This document shows positions 54,049 through 62,195 of a stretch of DNA of 64,000 nt, piece by piece. Source of the stretch: Anaerorhabdus sp964386325. GTDB lineage: Bacteria; Bacillota_I; Bacilli_A; Erysipelotrichales; Erysipelotrichaceae. How positions within the stretch are numbered: the stretch's first letter is position 1; every line of letters begins with the position of its first letter. Position numbers and translations under genes: made by a program. The notes under the pieces are model-generated. The model searched no databases. It was not told the DNA's origin and worked only from the letters and a program-made list of their open reading frames with translations. The DNA is taken from positions 42,682-106,681 of the forward strand of contig CAYLQY010000009.1 in NCBI GenBank assembly GCA_964386325.1. The letters are read 5' to 3'.

Positions 54049-54722
54049 AATTCATTCTCAATCAAACTTGCATACATATAGCACACCGTTTTCTTATTTG
54101 TATTTGATTCAATGCCACGAACTTTTAAATTCGTTGGATAATATGCTTGATATGGGAAATCATTAACACCACCACGGAATACGGTATATTCATTCAATGC
54201 ACTAAACCATTGTTGAGCTTCTTCATCAGAAAGAGCGAAGTAAGCTTGTGGTATGAATCCCACTAAATCTTCAAACGTTTCACCATAAACTAAACGAATT
54301 GGATTTCCTTCTTCACGTAATTTTTTAATCGCTCGAACAACTGCATCGTGTGTATTAATATGACGTGGATGCATTGAACCTCTCCAATGGGTAATAACTA
54401 AGTCAGCCTTTTCATTTCTGAAATATTGTTCCATTCTGGCTTGAAATTCTTCCGTTGTTGGCATTGAATTTGAAACATAACCCAACCACAATGAGTCTGC
54501 ACCTAAAGCTTTGGCAGCACGATCATTCTGATTTAATAATTCATTTAAGTATTGTTCACATTCTTCTTGTGTAGCATTGGGATCTTCTAATCGTCCTTGT
54601 GTTACATGAACACAAGTACAATGTGCTCCCTCTTTTGCATATTTTAATAAAAGTGGACCTCCCATCAATTCTGCATCTAGTGAGTGTGCTCCAATAGAAA
54701 TAATTCTCTTACATGTTGTCAT
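54042..54722 (-). CDS. PIG-L/LmbE-family deacetylase-like protein with altered catalytic motif
   Basis: A 226-residue protein of the LmbE/PIG-L fold. The N-terminal motif, usually AHPDDxE, reads AHSLDAE: the His and second Asp (zinc ligands) remain, but the catalytic-base Asp is Leu. The second zinc motif HPRHINTH is intact, with QGRLEDPNATQEECEQY following motif I. PIG-L enzymes deacetylate GlcNAc groups, so a role on MurNAc or GlcNAc-6-phosphate fits the operon, unless the protein is inactive or has a different chemistry. ATG at 54722 with GAAAGGAAG upstream; coupled to the GNAT gene. Confidence 0.85.
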   Translation of the reverse strand: MTTCKRIISIGAHSLDAELMGGPLLLKYAKEGAHCTCVHVTQGRLEDPNATQEECEQYLNELLNQNDRAAKALGADSLWLGYVSNSMPTTEEFQARMEQYFRNEKADLVITHWRGSMHPRHINTHDAVVRAIKKLREEGNPIRLVYGETFEDLVGFIPQAYFALSDEEAQQWFSALNEYTVFRGGVNDFPYQAYYPTNLKVRGIESNTNKKTVCYMYASLIENELW

Positions 54723-54723
54723 T

Positions 54724-55662
54724 CTATACTTCCTTTCTATATTCAATAAATGTTCTAAATACACTTAGTCCATGACGTTCATAATAGCGTTTGCCAGGTT
54801 CATCAGTTGTTACAAAGTACATATGATATATTCCTTGACGACTCATTTCACGCATTTGTAGTTCAAGTAAAATCCCACCAACACCGGCATTGCGTTCGGC
54901 TTCTGCAATTCCTATAGGACCAAAACGCATAGGATTTCCATCAATCATTCGCATGCAGAAACCACATATTTTCTTATCCTTATTCAGCACTAGAAGAATC
55001 ACATCCTCGGCAAGCTGATTTTGCATGGCTATCAAGGCATTGCGTTTCCAACCACCACCAAACTCCGTTTTAAGAAATTCTAGTAATTCTAATGAATAAC
55101 TATAGTCAAATTTTGTGAAGATATATCCTTTTTCTTCTGCTTCTACTTTCTTTTTTTGTGTCTTTTCTGAAAGCGTAAAACCATGTAAATCTCTAGCCAT
55201 AGAATAATGCTCTGCACCCGCTTGATAATTCATTGCGTTAAAGAAATGAATTGCTTCATTATAATTTACTGGGTCAATTCCCGCAAAAAAATAATTTGGA
55301 CTATACGCACCTAATGTAATATTTTTTACACCTAGTTCTTTTAGCTTTGTTTCCGCAAGTTGTAGCAATGTCTTGCCAATTCCTTGTCTTCGATATTCTT
55401 TGTCTACAAAGATGACATTAATCCACCCTCGTTCAGGTTCTAGTCCTCTTTCTAGATAAGGAAATTTACGTTTTGTTGCCATTATAAATCCACATACCTT
55501 ATCTTCATCTTTTGCAACCCAACAAAGTTCTGAATCGAAGTTATCATCAAACAGTGCTTGTTTTCTGAATTTATCGACAGTTATTTCATCAAAAGTGCAG
55601 CATCGATTCCAACATTCAACCACTTCTTGTTCAACCTTTTGTGTATAATTAGTAAAATTCAT
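54724..55662 (-). CDS. Tandem GNAT-domain acetyltransferase
   Basis: A 312-residue protein with two GNAT repeats. The first has VIFVDKEYRRQGIGKTLLQLAE (acetyl-CoA loop) and the second FGPIGIAEAERNAGVGGILLELQ, followed by MYFVTTDEPGKRYYERHGLSVF. Substrate unknown; next to PIG-L, MurQ and a sugar PTS it may acetylate an amino sugar or peptide fragment (inference). First gene of the operon; ATG at 55662 with GGAGGGAG, following the operator (55676-55696). Confidence 0.85.
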   Translation of the reverse strand: MNFTNYTQKVEQEVVECWNRCCTFDEITVDKFRKQALFDDNFDSELCWVAKDEDKVCGFIMATKRKFPYLERGLEPERGWINVIFVDKEYRRQGIGKTLLQLAETKLKELGVKNITLGAYSPNYFFAGIDPVNYNEAIHFFNAMNYQAGAEHYSMARDLHGFTLSEKTQKKKVEAEEKGYIFTKFDYSYSLELLEFLKTEFGGGWKRNALIAMQNQLAEDVILLVLNKDKKICGFCMRMIDGNPMRFGPIGIAEAERNAGVGGILLELQMREMSRQGIYHMYFVTTDEPGKRYYERHGLSVFRTFIEYRKEV

Positions 55663-55675
55663 ATCTCCCTCCAAA

Positions 55676-55696
55676 GTTAACATGTTAACATATTAA
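55676..55696. promoter_or_regulatory. GntR operator in front of the murQ-PTS operon
   Basis: GTTAACATGTTAACATATTAA contains the perfect palindrome GTTAACATGTTAAC and overlaps +1 to +22 of the predicted transcript. The sequence CATGTTAACATATTAA is repeated in the same orientation at 56521-56536 before gntR. Repression by the neighbouring GntR is inferred. Confidence 0.78.
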
Positions 55697-55704
55697 GTAT
55701 TCTC

Positions 55705-55733
55705 ATTATAGCGAAGCTCTGTTAGAATTTCAA
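55705..55733 (-). promoter_or_regulatory. Sigma-A promoter of the murQ-PTS operon
   Basis: Minus strand TTGAAA (55728-55733), 17-bp spacer, TATAAT (55705-55710). A consensus vegetative promoter, so RpoN is not needed. Confidence 0.88.
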
Positions 55734-55738
55734 TAGTT

Positions 55739-55754
55739 TTTTAAGCGCTTTCAT
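55739..55754 (-). promoter_or_regulatory. cre-like CcpA site upstream of the PTS operon promoter
   Basis: Minus strand ATGAAAGCGCTTAAA fits the cre consensus WTGNAANCGNWWNCA with one mismatch (A for C near the end). It sits about 6 bp upstream of the -35. ccpA is not in the window; hprK is. Confidence 0.62.
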
Positions 55755-55766
55755 AAATTTCACGAA

Positions 55767-55789
55767 AATAAAAGAGCTTTACGCCCTTT
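55767..55789 (-). terminator. Terminator of gntR
   Basis: Minus strand AAAGGGC-GTAAA-GCTCTTT (one G-U) then TATTTT, containing the gntR stop codon. Confidence 0.75.
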
Positions 55790-56501
55790 ATGCTTTAATG
55801 TTTACTGTTACGCTGTACCAATCTTTATTAAAATAAGTTTCAGCATATTCAATGATTTCATCCATCGAATCGTACGTCATCCTCTTTACAAAGAAAGATG
55901 GACAACCTTTCTTTAGACTTAATTGGTTAAGAACATTCATATCCGTGATTTCTTTCACCGAATAATTCTCATTCACCCAAGTAGGAATTAGATTATATTT
56001 CGCAAACGTTTTGTAGAGGGAACGGGTCGTTTTTATGGTTTGTGCTTGTTCGAAGCTTAGTTTACTTGTACTTATATATGATGTGTGATAAGCAATCGCT
56101 TCATTATTCGCCAAGCGTACACGTTTGACACAAACAAGTGTCGAATCTGCATCGACATGCAATATTTCCGCAATATCTTTGTTTACTACTTCTTCTACTG
56201 AATCGATAATCATGTCAATTTTATAACCTTGTTGTAACAACTCTTCAGAAAAGCTAATCGACGTTAATCCACGAATCATTTGTTTCTTAGTTACAAATGT
56301 TCCCAGACCTTGTACCCCATAGAGATACCCCTCATTGATCAAGTCATTAAACGCTTTTCGAACAGTAATTGCCGAGACACCATATTTTTTCTTTAATACA
56401 GATTCACTATCTACTTTATCGCCTGGTTTTAATTCTCCTCGTTTAATTGAATCAATAATATCATTTTCAATAATTATGTATTTCGAGATTTTTTGTTCCA
56501 T
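55788..56501 (-). CDS. GntR-family regulator with UTRA domain
   Basis: A 237-residue repressor of the HutC/NagR-YvoA type. The N-terminal winged helix is IIDSIKRGELKPGDKVDSESVLKKKYGVSAITVRKAFNDLINEGYL; the UTRA ligand domain (about 90-235) has TSISFSEELLQQGYKI and TYFNKDWYSVTV. NagR-type members bind GlcN-6-P or GlcNAc-6-P, which would fit a MurQ operon. It carries the same operator upstream of itself, suggesting autoregulation. GAGGG ribosome binding site. Confidence 0.93.
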   Translation of the reverse strand: MEQKISKYIIIENDIIDSIKRGELKPGDKVDSESVLKKKYGVSAITVRKAFNDLINEGYLYGVQGLGTFVTKKQMIRGLTSISFSEELLQQGYKIDMIIDSVEEVVNKDIAEILHVDADSTLVCVKRVRLANNEAIAYHTSYISTSKLSFEQAQTIKTTRSLYKTFAKYNLIPTWVNENYSVKEITDMNVLNQLSLKKGCPSFFVKRMTYDSMDEIIEYAETYFNKDWYSVTVNIKA

Positions 56502-56514
56502 ATCAATACCCTCT

Positions 56515-56540
56515 TTTTATCATGTTAACATATTAATATA
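56515..56540. promoter_or_regulatory. GntR operator in front of gntR
   Basis: CATGTTAACATATTAA identical over 16 bp to 55681-55696, forming an imperfect palindrome around GTTAAC. It lies 20-35 bp before the gntR ATG. Confidence 0.72.
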
Positions 56541-56634
56541 AACTTGAAAAGAATACCTCGATTGTAATAAAATAGCCTACTACTAAATAAATAAGTAATA
56601 GACTATGCATGAATGAAAAATAAATTATTGAATT

Positions 56635-57408
56635 CTACTTTAAAAATAATTGATTGTAGTTCTGATGAATCACTTCTTGTAGTTCTTCGTGTGTTATCCC
56701 TCTTAACTCACAAATCATTTCTCCTACGTGTTTGACATAGGCAGGCTCATTCTTTTCGCCACGATGAGGAACAGGCGTAAGATACGGACTATCCGTTTCA
56801 ATAAGCAATTTATTAAGTGGTACATCTTTCGCAACTTCTTTTGGTTCTTTTGCATTTTTAAATGTTATTGGTCCAGCTAAAGAAATCGTATAGTTAAGCT
56901 TTATAATCTCTCTTGCATATTCGACACTATATGAATAACAATGCATCACCCCATGATGATTCATTTCTTTTAATAAATCATAGGTATCTTTTGCCGCATC
57001 TCGTGAATGTACAAGAATAGGTTTGTTTACTTTCTTTGCGATTTCAATTTGGCGCTTAAACACAATTTTTTGGGCTTCTTTTTTATCTACATCTTTTTCC
57101 CAATAATAATCTAACCCTATTTCACCTATCGCAACAATACGAGGATCTTTCGCAACTTCTTCCAGTCTGTGAAAATTTTCTTCTGTATGTAGATGCGTAT
57201 CCGTTGGAAATAATCCCATCGCAATATCAATTCGCGCATCTTTTTCTTGAAGGTTAAAGGCTTTTTCCAATTCTTCAAACGTTAAACAAATTGTAAGTAT
57301 ACGATCCACATGATTAGCATCACAAGCCGCTAATACTTCATCAATTCTATTAAAAAGTGTTTCGTCACTTAAATGCGCATGACTATCTAACCAACCATAT
57401 TTTCCCAT
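56635..57408 (-). CDS. tatD: TatD-family metal-dependent DNase
   Basis: A 257-residue TIM-barrel hydrolase: DSHAHLSDETLF with the HxH metal site, IGEIGLDYYWE, PILVHSRDA, HCYSYS and ETDSPYLTP. TatD/YabD proteins are 3'-5' exonucleases or D-aminoacyl-tRNA deacylases. It overlaps the end of the RDD gene (22 bp). Confidence 0.93.
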   Translation of the reverse strand: MGKYGWLDSHAHLSDETLFNRIDEVLAACDANHVDRILTICLTFEELEKAFNLQEKDARIDIAMGLFPTDTHLHTEENFHRLEEVAKDPRIVAIGEIGLDYYWEKDVDKKEAQKIVFKRQIEIAKKVNKPILVHSRDAAKDTYDLLKEMNHHGVMHCYSYSVEYAREIIKLNYTISLAGPITFKNAKEPKEVAKDVPLNKLLIETDSPYLTPVPHRGEKNEPAYVKHVGEMICELRGITHEELQEVIHQNYNQLFLK

Positions 57409-57830
57409 ACACTTGTCCTCGCTGCTTTATCATGAAGAGAAGTACCATAATCATTAGTCATCAATAACACTGAAATTACTGCAGGAACTGCATAAAGTGT
57501 AAAGAGTGAAATTGATTTTATTGTTGAACGTATTAATAAACGTTTCAAAGGTATCCTTCTTCTTCCTTTCAAAGTTTCTATATGAAGCTTCATTACATTT
57601 TTACCAATTGTTGTATGAAATTTATAATTGTATACAAAATCATAGATACCGTAGACAATCATAAACAAACCTGAAACTTGCATTGAAATACTAATTTGAT
57701 CTACAAAATTTTTAATTGCTGGATTAAGTTTACATAGAAGTACAACTCCAAAAAGTATTCCTGTTGGAATTGCGACCGCAATGATATCAACCAGTGTAGC
57801 GGATATTCTTTTTACGAGTAAGTTATCCAT
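57387..57830 (-). CDS. RDD-family membrane protein
   Basis: A 147-residue protein with an RDD domain: RISATLVDIIAVAIP (Arg-x-x-x-x-Asp pattern in the first helix), further spans, and TTIGKNVMKLHIETLKGRRRIPLKRLLIRS. Function is unclear; some RDD proteins are Na+(Li+)/H+ antiporter-like. Its ATG overlaps the mnmE stop by one base and its end overlaps tatD, so the three genes form a coupled operon. Confidence 0.88.
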   Translation of the reverse strand: MDNLLVKRISATLVDIIAVAIPTGILFGVVLLCKLNPAIKNFVDQISISMQVSGLFMIVYGIYDFVYNYKFHTTIGKNVMKLHIETLKGRRRIPLKRLLIRSTIKSISLFTLYAVPAVISVLLMTNDYGTSLHDKAARTSVWENMVG

Positions 57831-59152
57831 TATTTTCCCAAGCAGAAATTACTAAATAACGCATCTAGTAAATCTTCTCTGCTTACTTTCCCTAAGATTT
57901 CCTTTAATGATGTATAGGCTTCTTGTAGATCAATTGTAACTAAGTCTAATTCAACATTTTGTTCAAGTTCTTCAATTGCTTGACTCATTGCATTTTTAGC
58001 TGCGATCGCAAGTCCAATTTGTCTTTCATTATTCAATGTAGTTTGACTGCTATCATGAATTTGTGTTTCATAGCGACGATTAATTTCATCAATAAGTTCA
58101 TGAATATCATTGCTTGTAGCACTTATTTGTATACCTTCATTCAGCCTTTGAACATCTGATTTATTATACACAACTATTCTATTTTTTCCCTCTGTTAATG
58201 CAAGTAGCTTTTTATCTTCATCATCAATATCACGTGATTGATCAAGCACAACTAAAATTAATTCTGCTTGTTCTAACGCCTTTAATGAGCGTTCAATACC
58301 AATCTTTTCTACAACATCTTTTGTATCACGAATACCTGCAGTATCAATTAGATTAAGAGTTATATTTTTACATTGAACAACTCCTTCAACTAAATCACGG
58401 GTTGTTCCTGCAATATCTGTAACTATTGCTTTATCTTCTTCTAATAAAGCATTTAGTAAGCTACTCTTACCCACATTGGGTTTTCCTAAAATAACGGTAT
58501 TAATTCCTTTTTTAAGTTGGTATGAATTTTGGGCTTGGCGAATAATTTGTTCAATTCGTGTTAGCCATAACTTTGCTTGTGGTAAAACTACTTCTTGTGA
58601 TAACTGTTCCACATCTTCATATTCAGGATAATCAATATTTACTTCAATATGGGCAATTATTGCTAGTAAATCTTCACATAATGGTTGAATTAACCTTGTA
58701 ACTGATCCCTTTACGGAAGAAATTGCCTTAGAAGCATTTTGAGCATTATTAGCTTCAATTAAGTCGAGAACTCCTTCTGCTTGCGTTAAGTCAATACGTC
58801 CATTTAGGAAAGCTCGTTGTGTAAATTCTCCAGGACCTGCTATTCTTGCTCCATGCGCAACACATAAACTCAATACTTTGCGTGTTACATAAACCCCACC
58901 ATGACAATTTATTTCTACAACATCTTCTCTTGTATATGTTTTGGGCGCTCTAAAAACACTAACCAACACTTCATCCACTAGTTCATCATCTTCGCGAATC
59001 ATTCCATAATGAATCGTATGGCTAGGCACATTTGTCAAATCACGACTAAATATTTTATTCGTGATTTCTATCGCATCATCTCCACTTAAACGAAGTATTG
59101 AGATGGCACCTTCTTGTAATGAAGTCGAAATAGCTACAATTGTGTCATTCAT
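57830..59152 (-). CDS. mnmE: tRNA uridine-5-carboxymethylaminomethyl modification GTPase MnmE
   Basis: A 440-residue GTPase that with MnmG modifies U34 of several tRNAs. An N-terminal tetrahydrofolate-binding domain, a helical region and an inserted G domain are visible: GKPNVGKSSLLNALL (G1), DIAGTTRD (G2), DTAGIRDTKD (G3), NKSD (G4). The C-terminus FCLGK carries the conserved Cys. The frame continues 11 codons upstream, but ATG at 59152 has AGAGG 6 nt before it. Confidence 0.96.
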   Translation of the reverse strand: MNDTIVAISTSLQEGAISILRLSGDDAIEITNKIFSRDLTNVPSHTIHYGMIREDDELVDEVLVSVFRAPKTYTREDVVEINCHGGVYVTRKVLSLCVAHGARIAGPGEFTQRAFLNGRIDLTQAEGVLDLIEANNAQNASKAISSVKGSVTRLIQPLCEDLLAIIAHIEVNIDYPEYEDVEQLSQEVVLPQAKLWLTRIEQIIRQAQNSYQLKKGINTVILGKPNVGKSSLLNALLEEDKAIVTDIAGTTRDLVEGVVQCKNITLNLIDTAGIRDTKDVVEKIGIERSLKALEQAELILVVLDQSRDIDDEDKKLLALTEGKNRIVVYNKSDVQRLNEGIQISATSNDIHELIDEINRRYETQIHDSSQTTLNNERQIGLAIAAKNAMSQAIEELEQNVELDLVTIDLQEAYTSLKEILGKVSREDLLDALFSNFCLGK

Positions 59153-59257
59153 AAAGAACCTCTTTTCTATGATATAGTTTAACACACAAAGGGTTTTTCA
59201 TAAATTACTTAGTAATAGTTCTTGCACTATATGGGTTTACCCCTTACACTTAGGATT

Positions 59258-60646
59258 ATGAAAACTGAATTTAAAAAATATAACTTAGACTCTCAACTAC
59301 TACAAGCCATCGAAGACTGTGGCTATTTTAGTTGCACCCCTATTCAAGAGAAAACCTTGCCAATTCTTTTAGAAGGCAATGATACACTCATCCAATCAAA
59401 GACGGGTTCTGGTAAAACAGCCGCTTTTTGTATTCCATTAATTGAAGCAATTAACTTTGATGATAATACAAAAGCCCTTATCCTAGTTCCTACACGAGAA
59501 TTAGCTCACCAAATTGAACATGAATTCAATCGTTTAGCATTATACAAAAAATTACACTGTGTTTGTCTTGTTGGAAGAGAAGAATTTAATAAACAAGCTT
59601 TACAGCTTAAACAAAAAGCCCATGTCATTGTTGGAACTCCTGGACGTGTCCTTGACCATATGGAATCAAACAACATTAAACTTGATGATATTCAAACACT
59701 TATCTTAGATGAGGCAAGTGAAATGAGCACATTAGGCTTAATCGACCAAGTTAAAGAGATTGTTCGTCAACTACCACGTCACAAGACATGGCTTTTCTCA
59801 GCAACCCTTGGTGAAATAGCCCAATACAAGTTTCTTCGTTTAAATAACCCAACACAAATTGAATTTGATTCCTCTAATGAAATTTCTTCGCAAATTGAAA
59901 CCTATCATATTGATACTAATCAAAAATTTGAGACTGTACTATCATTACTGAATTCAATTGAAATCGATTCTTGTTGTATCTTTATCAATACTCGTGAAGA
60001 TACCGAAAATGTTGCAAGACAACTTTCAGATCAAAATTATCTTGTTACAATGTTGCATGGTGGCCTAGAACAAAAACAAAGAAATAGAGCCATTGAGTCA
60101 TTTAAACAAGGAAAATCTAGAATTCTAGTATGTACTGATATCGCAGCCCGCGGTATTGATGTAGATAAGATATCACTCGTTATTCATTATGATTGCCCAT
60201 TAACCTTGGACAGTTATATTCATCGTTCTGGTAGAACTGGACGTAAAGAAGAAATCGGTTTATCTATCACATTATTAAGTGATAATGATACATCTTCTTT
60301 ATTTGAAACAATTGAAAGTGAAACCGAATCTTATGTTATCAAAAAGATACGTATCGACAATCAATTCAATCGTCCTCGTATAAAAAGCGATAAAGACGAA
60401 AAGTTCAAAGAAAAGAACTATACACTCTTCATTCGTGCTGGTAAAAAAGACAAGATTAGAAACCTTGATATCGTTGGTTCATTATGTTCACAACCTAATC
60501 TTAGCGGTGATAATATTGGAATTATTGATGTTCAAGATAGCTATACCACCGTTACATTACTTAATATTCAACCCAGTATCCTTAAAGATTTAACTTCAAT
60601 CAAAATTAAAGGAAAGACAAGAAAAGTAGAACTCAAATCAAAGTGA
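59258..60646 (+). CDS. DEAD-box-type RNA helicase (DbpA/YxiN-like) with motif II DEAS
   Basis: A 462-residue helicase. Motifs in order: Q motif CTPIQEKTLP, motif I SKTGSGKT, TPGRVLD, motif II LDEASEM (DEAS instead of DEAD, about residues 152-155), motif III FSATL, RGIDVDKISLVIHYD and motif VI HRSGRTGRK. The C-terminal 75 residues (NYTLFIRAGKKDKIRNLDIVGSL and following) match the RNA-binding domain of DbpA/YxiN, which binds 23S rRNA hairpin 92, so it probably aids 50S assembly. Start ATG at 59258 with TAGGA upstream; the in-frame ATG at 59231 has none. Confidence 0.92.
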   Translation: MKTEFKKYNLDSQLLQAIEDCGYFSCTPIQEKTLPILLEGNDTLIQSKTGSGKTAAFCIPLIEAINFDDNTKALILVPTRELAHQIEHEFNRLALYKKLHCVCLVGREEFNKQALQLKQKAHVIVGTPGRVLDHMESNNIKLDDIQTLILDEASEMSTLGLIDQVKEIVRQLPRHKTWLFSATLGEIAQYKFLRLNNPTQIEFDSSNEISSQIETYHIDTNQKFETVLSLLNSIEIDSCCIFINTREDTENVARQLSDQNYLVTMLHGGLEQKQRNRAIESFKQGKSRILVCTDIAARGIDVDKISLVIHYDCPLTLDSYIHRSGRTGRKEEIGLSITLLSDNDTSSLFETIESETESYVIKKIRIDNQFNRPRIKSDKDEKFKEKNYTLFIRAGKKDKIRNLDIVGSLCSQPNLSGDNIGIIDVQDSYTTVTLLNIQPSILKDLTSIKIKGKTRKVELKSK

Positions 60647-60659
60647 GTTCTACTTTTTT
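60623..60659. terminator. Terminator of the helicase gene
   Basis: AAAGTAGAACTCA / TGAGTTCTACTTT perfect 13-bp arms then TTTTATTTT; the gene stop lies in the stem. It may also serve the CNNM gene from the other side. Confidence 0.93.
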
Positions 60660-60717
60660 ATTTTAAACAAAAGTTAACACAATTTCAGTATTAGACAGTA
60701 TGCTTATTAGAATTTTC

Positions 60718-62025
60718 CTAATTTCTTCGTGTTACTCTAGCTCTTTCAATACGATAATGTTTAATTTCTTCAATTTCAACATTGATATGATATTCATTTA
60801 ACTCAAACTTAGCGCCAACCTTGGGAAGTTCTTCAAATGTTCCAAAGATAAATCCTCCAAAAGTATCATAGATATCAATAGGTAAGTCTAATTCTAATGC
60901 TTCTTCTACATCTTCAAGACTAGCATTTCCTTTAATCTCCCATGTTATCTCATCAACTTTAACAATATCTTCATCATCTTTCATAAAAATATCGTTTTCA
61001 AGATCACCCACTAATTCTTCAAGCAAGTCATTCATGGTGACAATACCAAACATTCCACCATATTCATCAATCACCACCGCAAAGTGATTGTGAGATGCCC
61101 GCATCTTTTTAAATAAGATATCAGCCGTTGTTGATTCAAGCACAAATTGGGCAGGTTTAATTAGTGTGTTCACAATATTTTCTTTTGTTTTATTGGTTGT
61201 TCTAAAGTAGTCTTTTACATTAATAATACCCACAATTTTATCTGGGGTTCCATCACAAACAGGATAACTAGTAAATCGACTTTGAATCATTTCTTTTTCC
61301 CATTCTTCAAGACTACCTTTTAAATCAAAGTAGCGCACATCAATACGATGGGTTGCAAGCTCCGCAATTTCAGTATCATTGAATTCAAATACGTTTTGAA
61401 TCATTTCTTTTTCTTCACTATCAATGACCCCTTTTTTATTTCCGATATCAACCATCATTCTTATTTCTTCTTCACTTACTTCTTCATCCTCTTGATTAGG
61501 ATCAATACCAAGAAGTCGTAAGATACCATTGGTTGATGCAGTAAGTGCCCAAACAATAGGTGCAAAAACACTTGATATAGTAGAGATTAGTGCAGACATA
61601 CCTAATGCTAATTGCTCGGCTTTTTTCATTGCCAAACGTTTTGGCACAAGCTCACCAAATACAAGTGTAAAGTATGACAAAATTAGTGTGATAACCACAA
61701 CTGAAATTGTTTTTAGTGTATCTATTGGCAACCCAACTCCCATACCTGTTAGCCATGTGACTAACATTTCTGAAAAGTTGTCTGCTGCAAAAGCACTTCC
61801 TAAAAATCCAGAAAGTGTTATCGCGACTTGAATTGTTGCTAAAAACTTAGCTGGTTGACTTGTAAGTTTTTTTAAGCGAAGGGCTTTCTTATTACCATCA
61901 TCCGCAAGTTGTTCAAGTCGTGCATCATTCATTGAAATGACAGCAATTTCCGCACATGCGAAGACAGCGTTTAGAAGTATCAAGAATGCTTGAAGCAATA
62001 ATTGAAAGGTTAATTGATTACTCAT
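60718..62025 (-). CDS. CNNM/CorC (MpfA-like) CBS-domain ion transporter
   Basis: A 435-residue membrane protein. About residues 1-190 are the DUF21/CNNM transmembrane domain (LILNAVFACAEIAVISMNDARLEQL, ISVVVITLILSYFTLVFGELVPKRLAM). Residues 195-345 hold two CBS domains (TSYPVCDGTPDKIVGIINVKDYF, HNHFAVVIDEYGGMFGIVTMNDLLEELVGDL), and the end is a CorC_HlyC domain. CNNM/MpfA proteins export Mg2+ in Bacillota, and CorC is tied to Mg2+/Co2+ efflux in enterobacteria. An AAGGAG site precedes the ATG. Upstream is a leader peptide and terminator (62061-62145). Confidence 0.92.
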   Translation of the reverse strand: MSNQLTFQLLLQAFLILLNAVFACAEIAVISMNDARLEQLADDGNKKALRLKKLTSQPAKFLATIQVAITLSGFLGSAFAADNFSEMLVTWLTGMGVGLPIDTLKTISVVVITLILSYFTLVFGELVPKRLAMKKAEQLALGMSALISTISSVFAPIVWALTASTNGILRLLGIDPNQEDEEVSEEEIRMMVDIGNKKGVIDSEEKEMIQNVFEFNDTEIAELATHRIDVRYFDLKGSLEEWEKEMIQSRFTSYPVCDGTPDKIVGIINVKDYFRTTNKTKENIVNTLIKPAQFVLESTTADILFKKMRASHNHFAVVIDEYGGMFGIVTMNDLLEELVGDLENDIFMKDDEDIVKVDEITWEIKGNASLEDVEEALELDLPIDIYDTFGGFIFGTFEELPKVGAKFELNEYHINVEIEEIKHYRIERARVTRRN

Positions 62026-62060
62026 ATACTATATTTCTCCTTATTTAACATCAAATTCAA

Positions 62061-62108
62061 AAAAAGAACATACAAAGACACTATGCTTTATAGTTCTGTA
62101 TGTTCTTT
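62061..62108 (-). terminator. Intrinsic terminator / candidate attenuator in the CNNM leader
   Basis: Minus strand AAAGAACATACA ... TGTATGTTCTTT, perfect 12-bp arms with an inner ACTAT/ATAGT hairpin, then TTTTTTT. It lies between the leader ORF and the CNNM gene on one transcript; its 5' arm begins at the leader stop codon. It may also stop read-through from the Cof-type phosphatase gene. Confidence 0.9.
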
Positions 62109-62145
62109 AACTTTTCATATTCAAATCATCAGGGTCGACGTCCAT
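62107..62145 (-). CDS. Leader peptide MDVDPDDLNMKS upstream of the CNNM/CorC gene
   Basis: A 12-codon ORF: ATG at 62145, TAA at 62107-62109. TTGAGGAG (62152-62157 core) ends 6 nt before the ATG. It lies 15 nt after the predicted transcription start of the CNNM gene's own promoter. Four of the first seven residues are Asp, with a Pro between them. The stop codon abuts the 5' arm of a perfect terminator hairpin. CATTG before the Shine-Dalgarno can pair with CAATG that includes the start codon. I infer a regulatory leader, comparable in composition to MgtL of enterobacteria. Confidence 0.62.
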   Translation of the reverse strand: MDVDPDDLNMKS

Positions 62146-62166
62146 TGTACACTCCTCAATGAGATA

Positions 62167-62195
62167 TTTATAAACTACTTTGTGCAAGAAGTCAA
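62167..62195 (-). promoter_or_regulatory. Promoter of the leader-CNNM transcript
   Basis: Minus strand TTGACT (62190-62195), 17-bp spacer, TATAAA (62167-62172), downstream of the phosphatase stop codon and 22 bp before the leader ATG. Confidence 0.78.
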
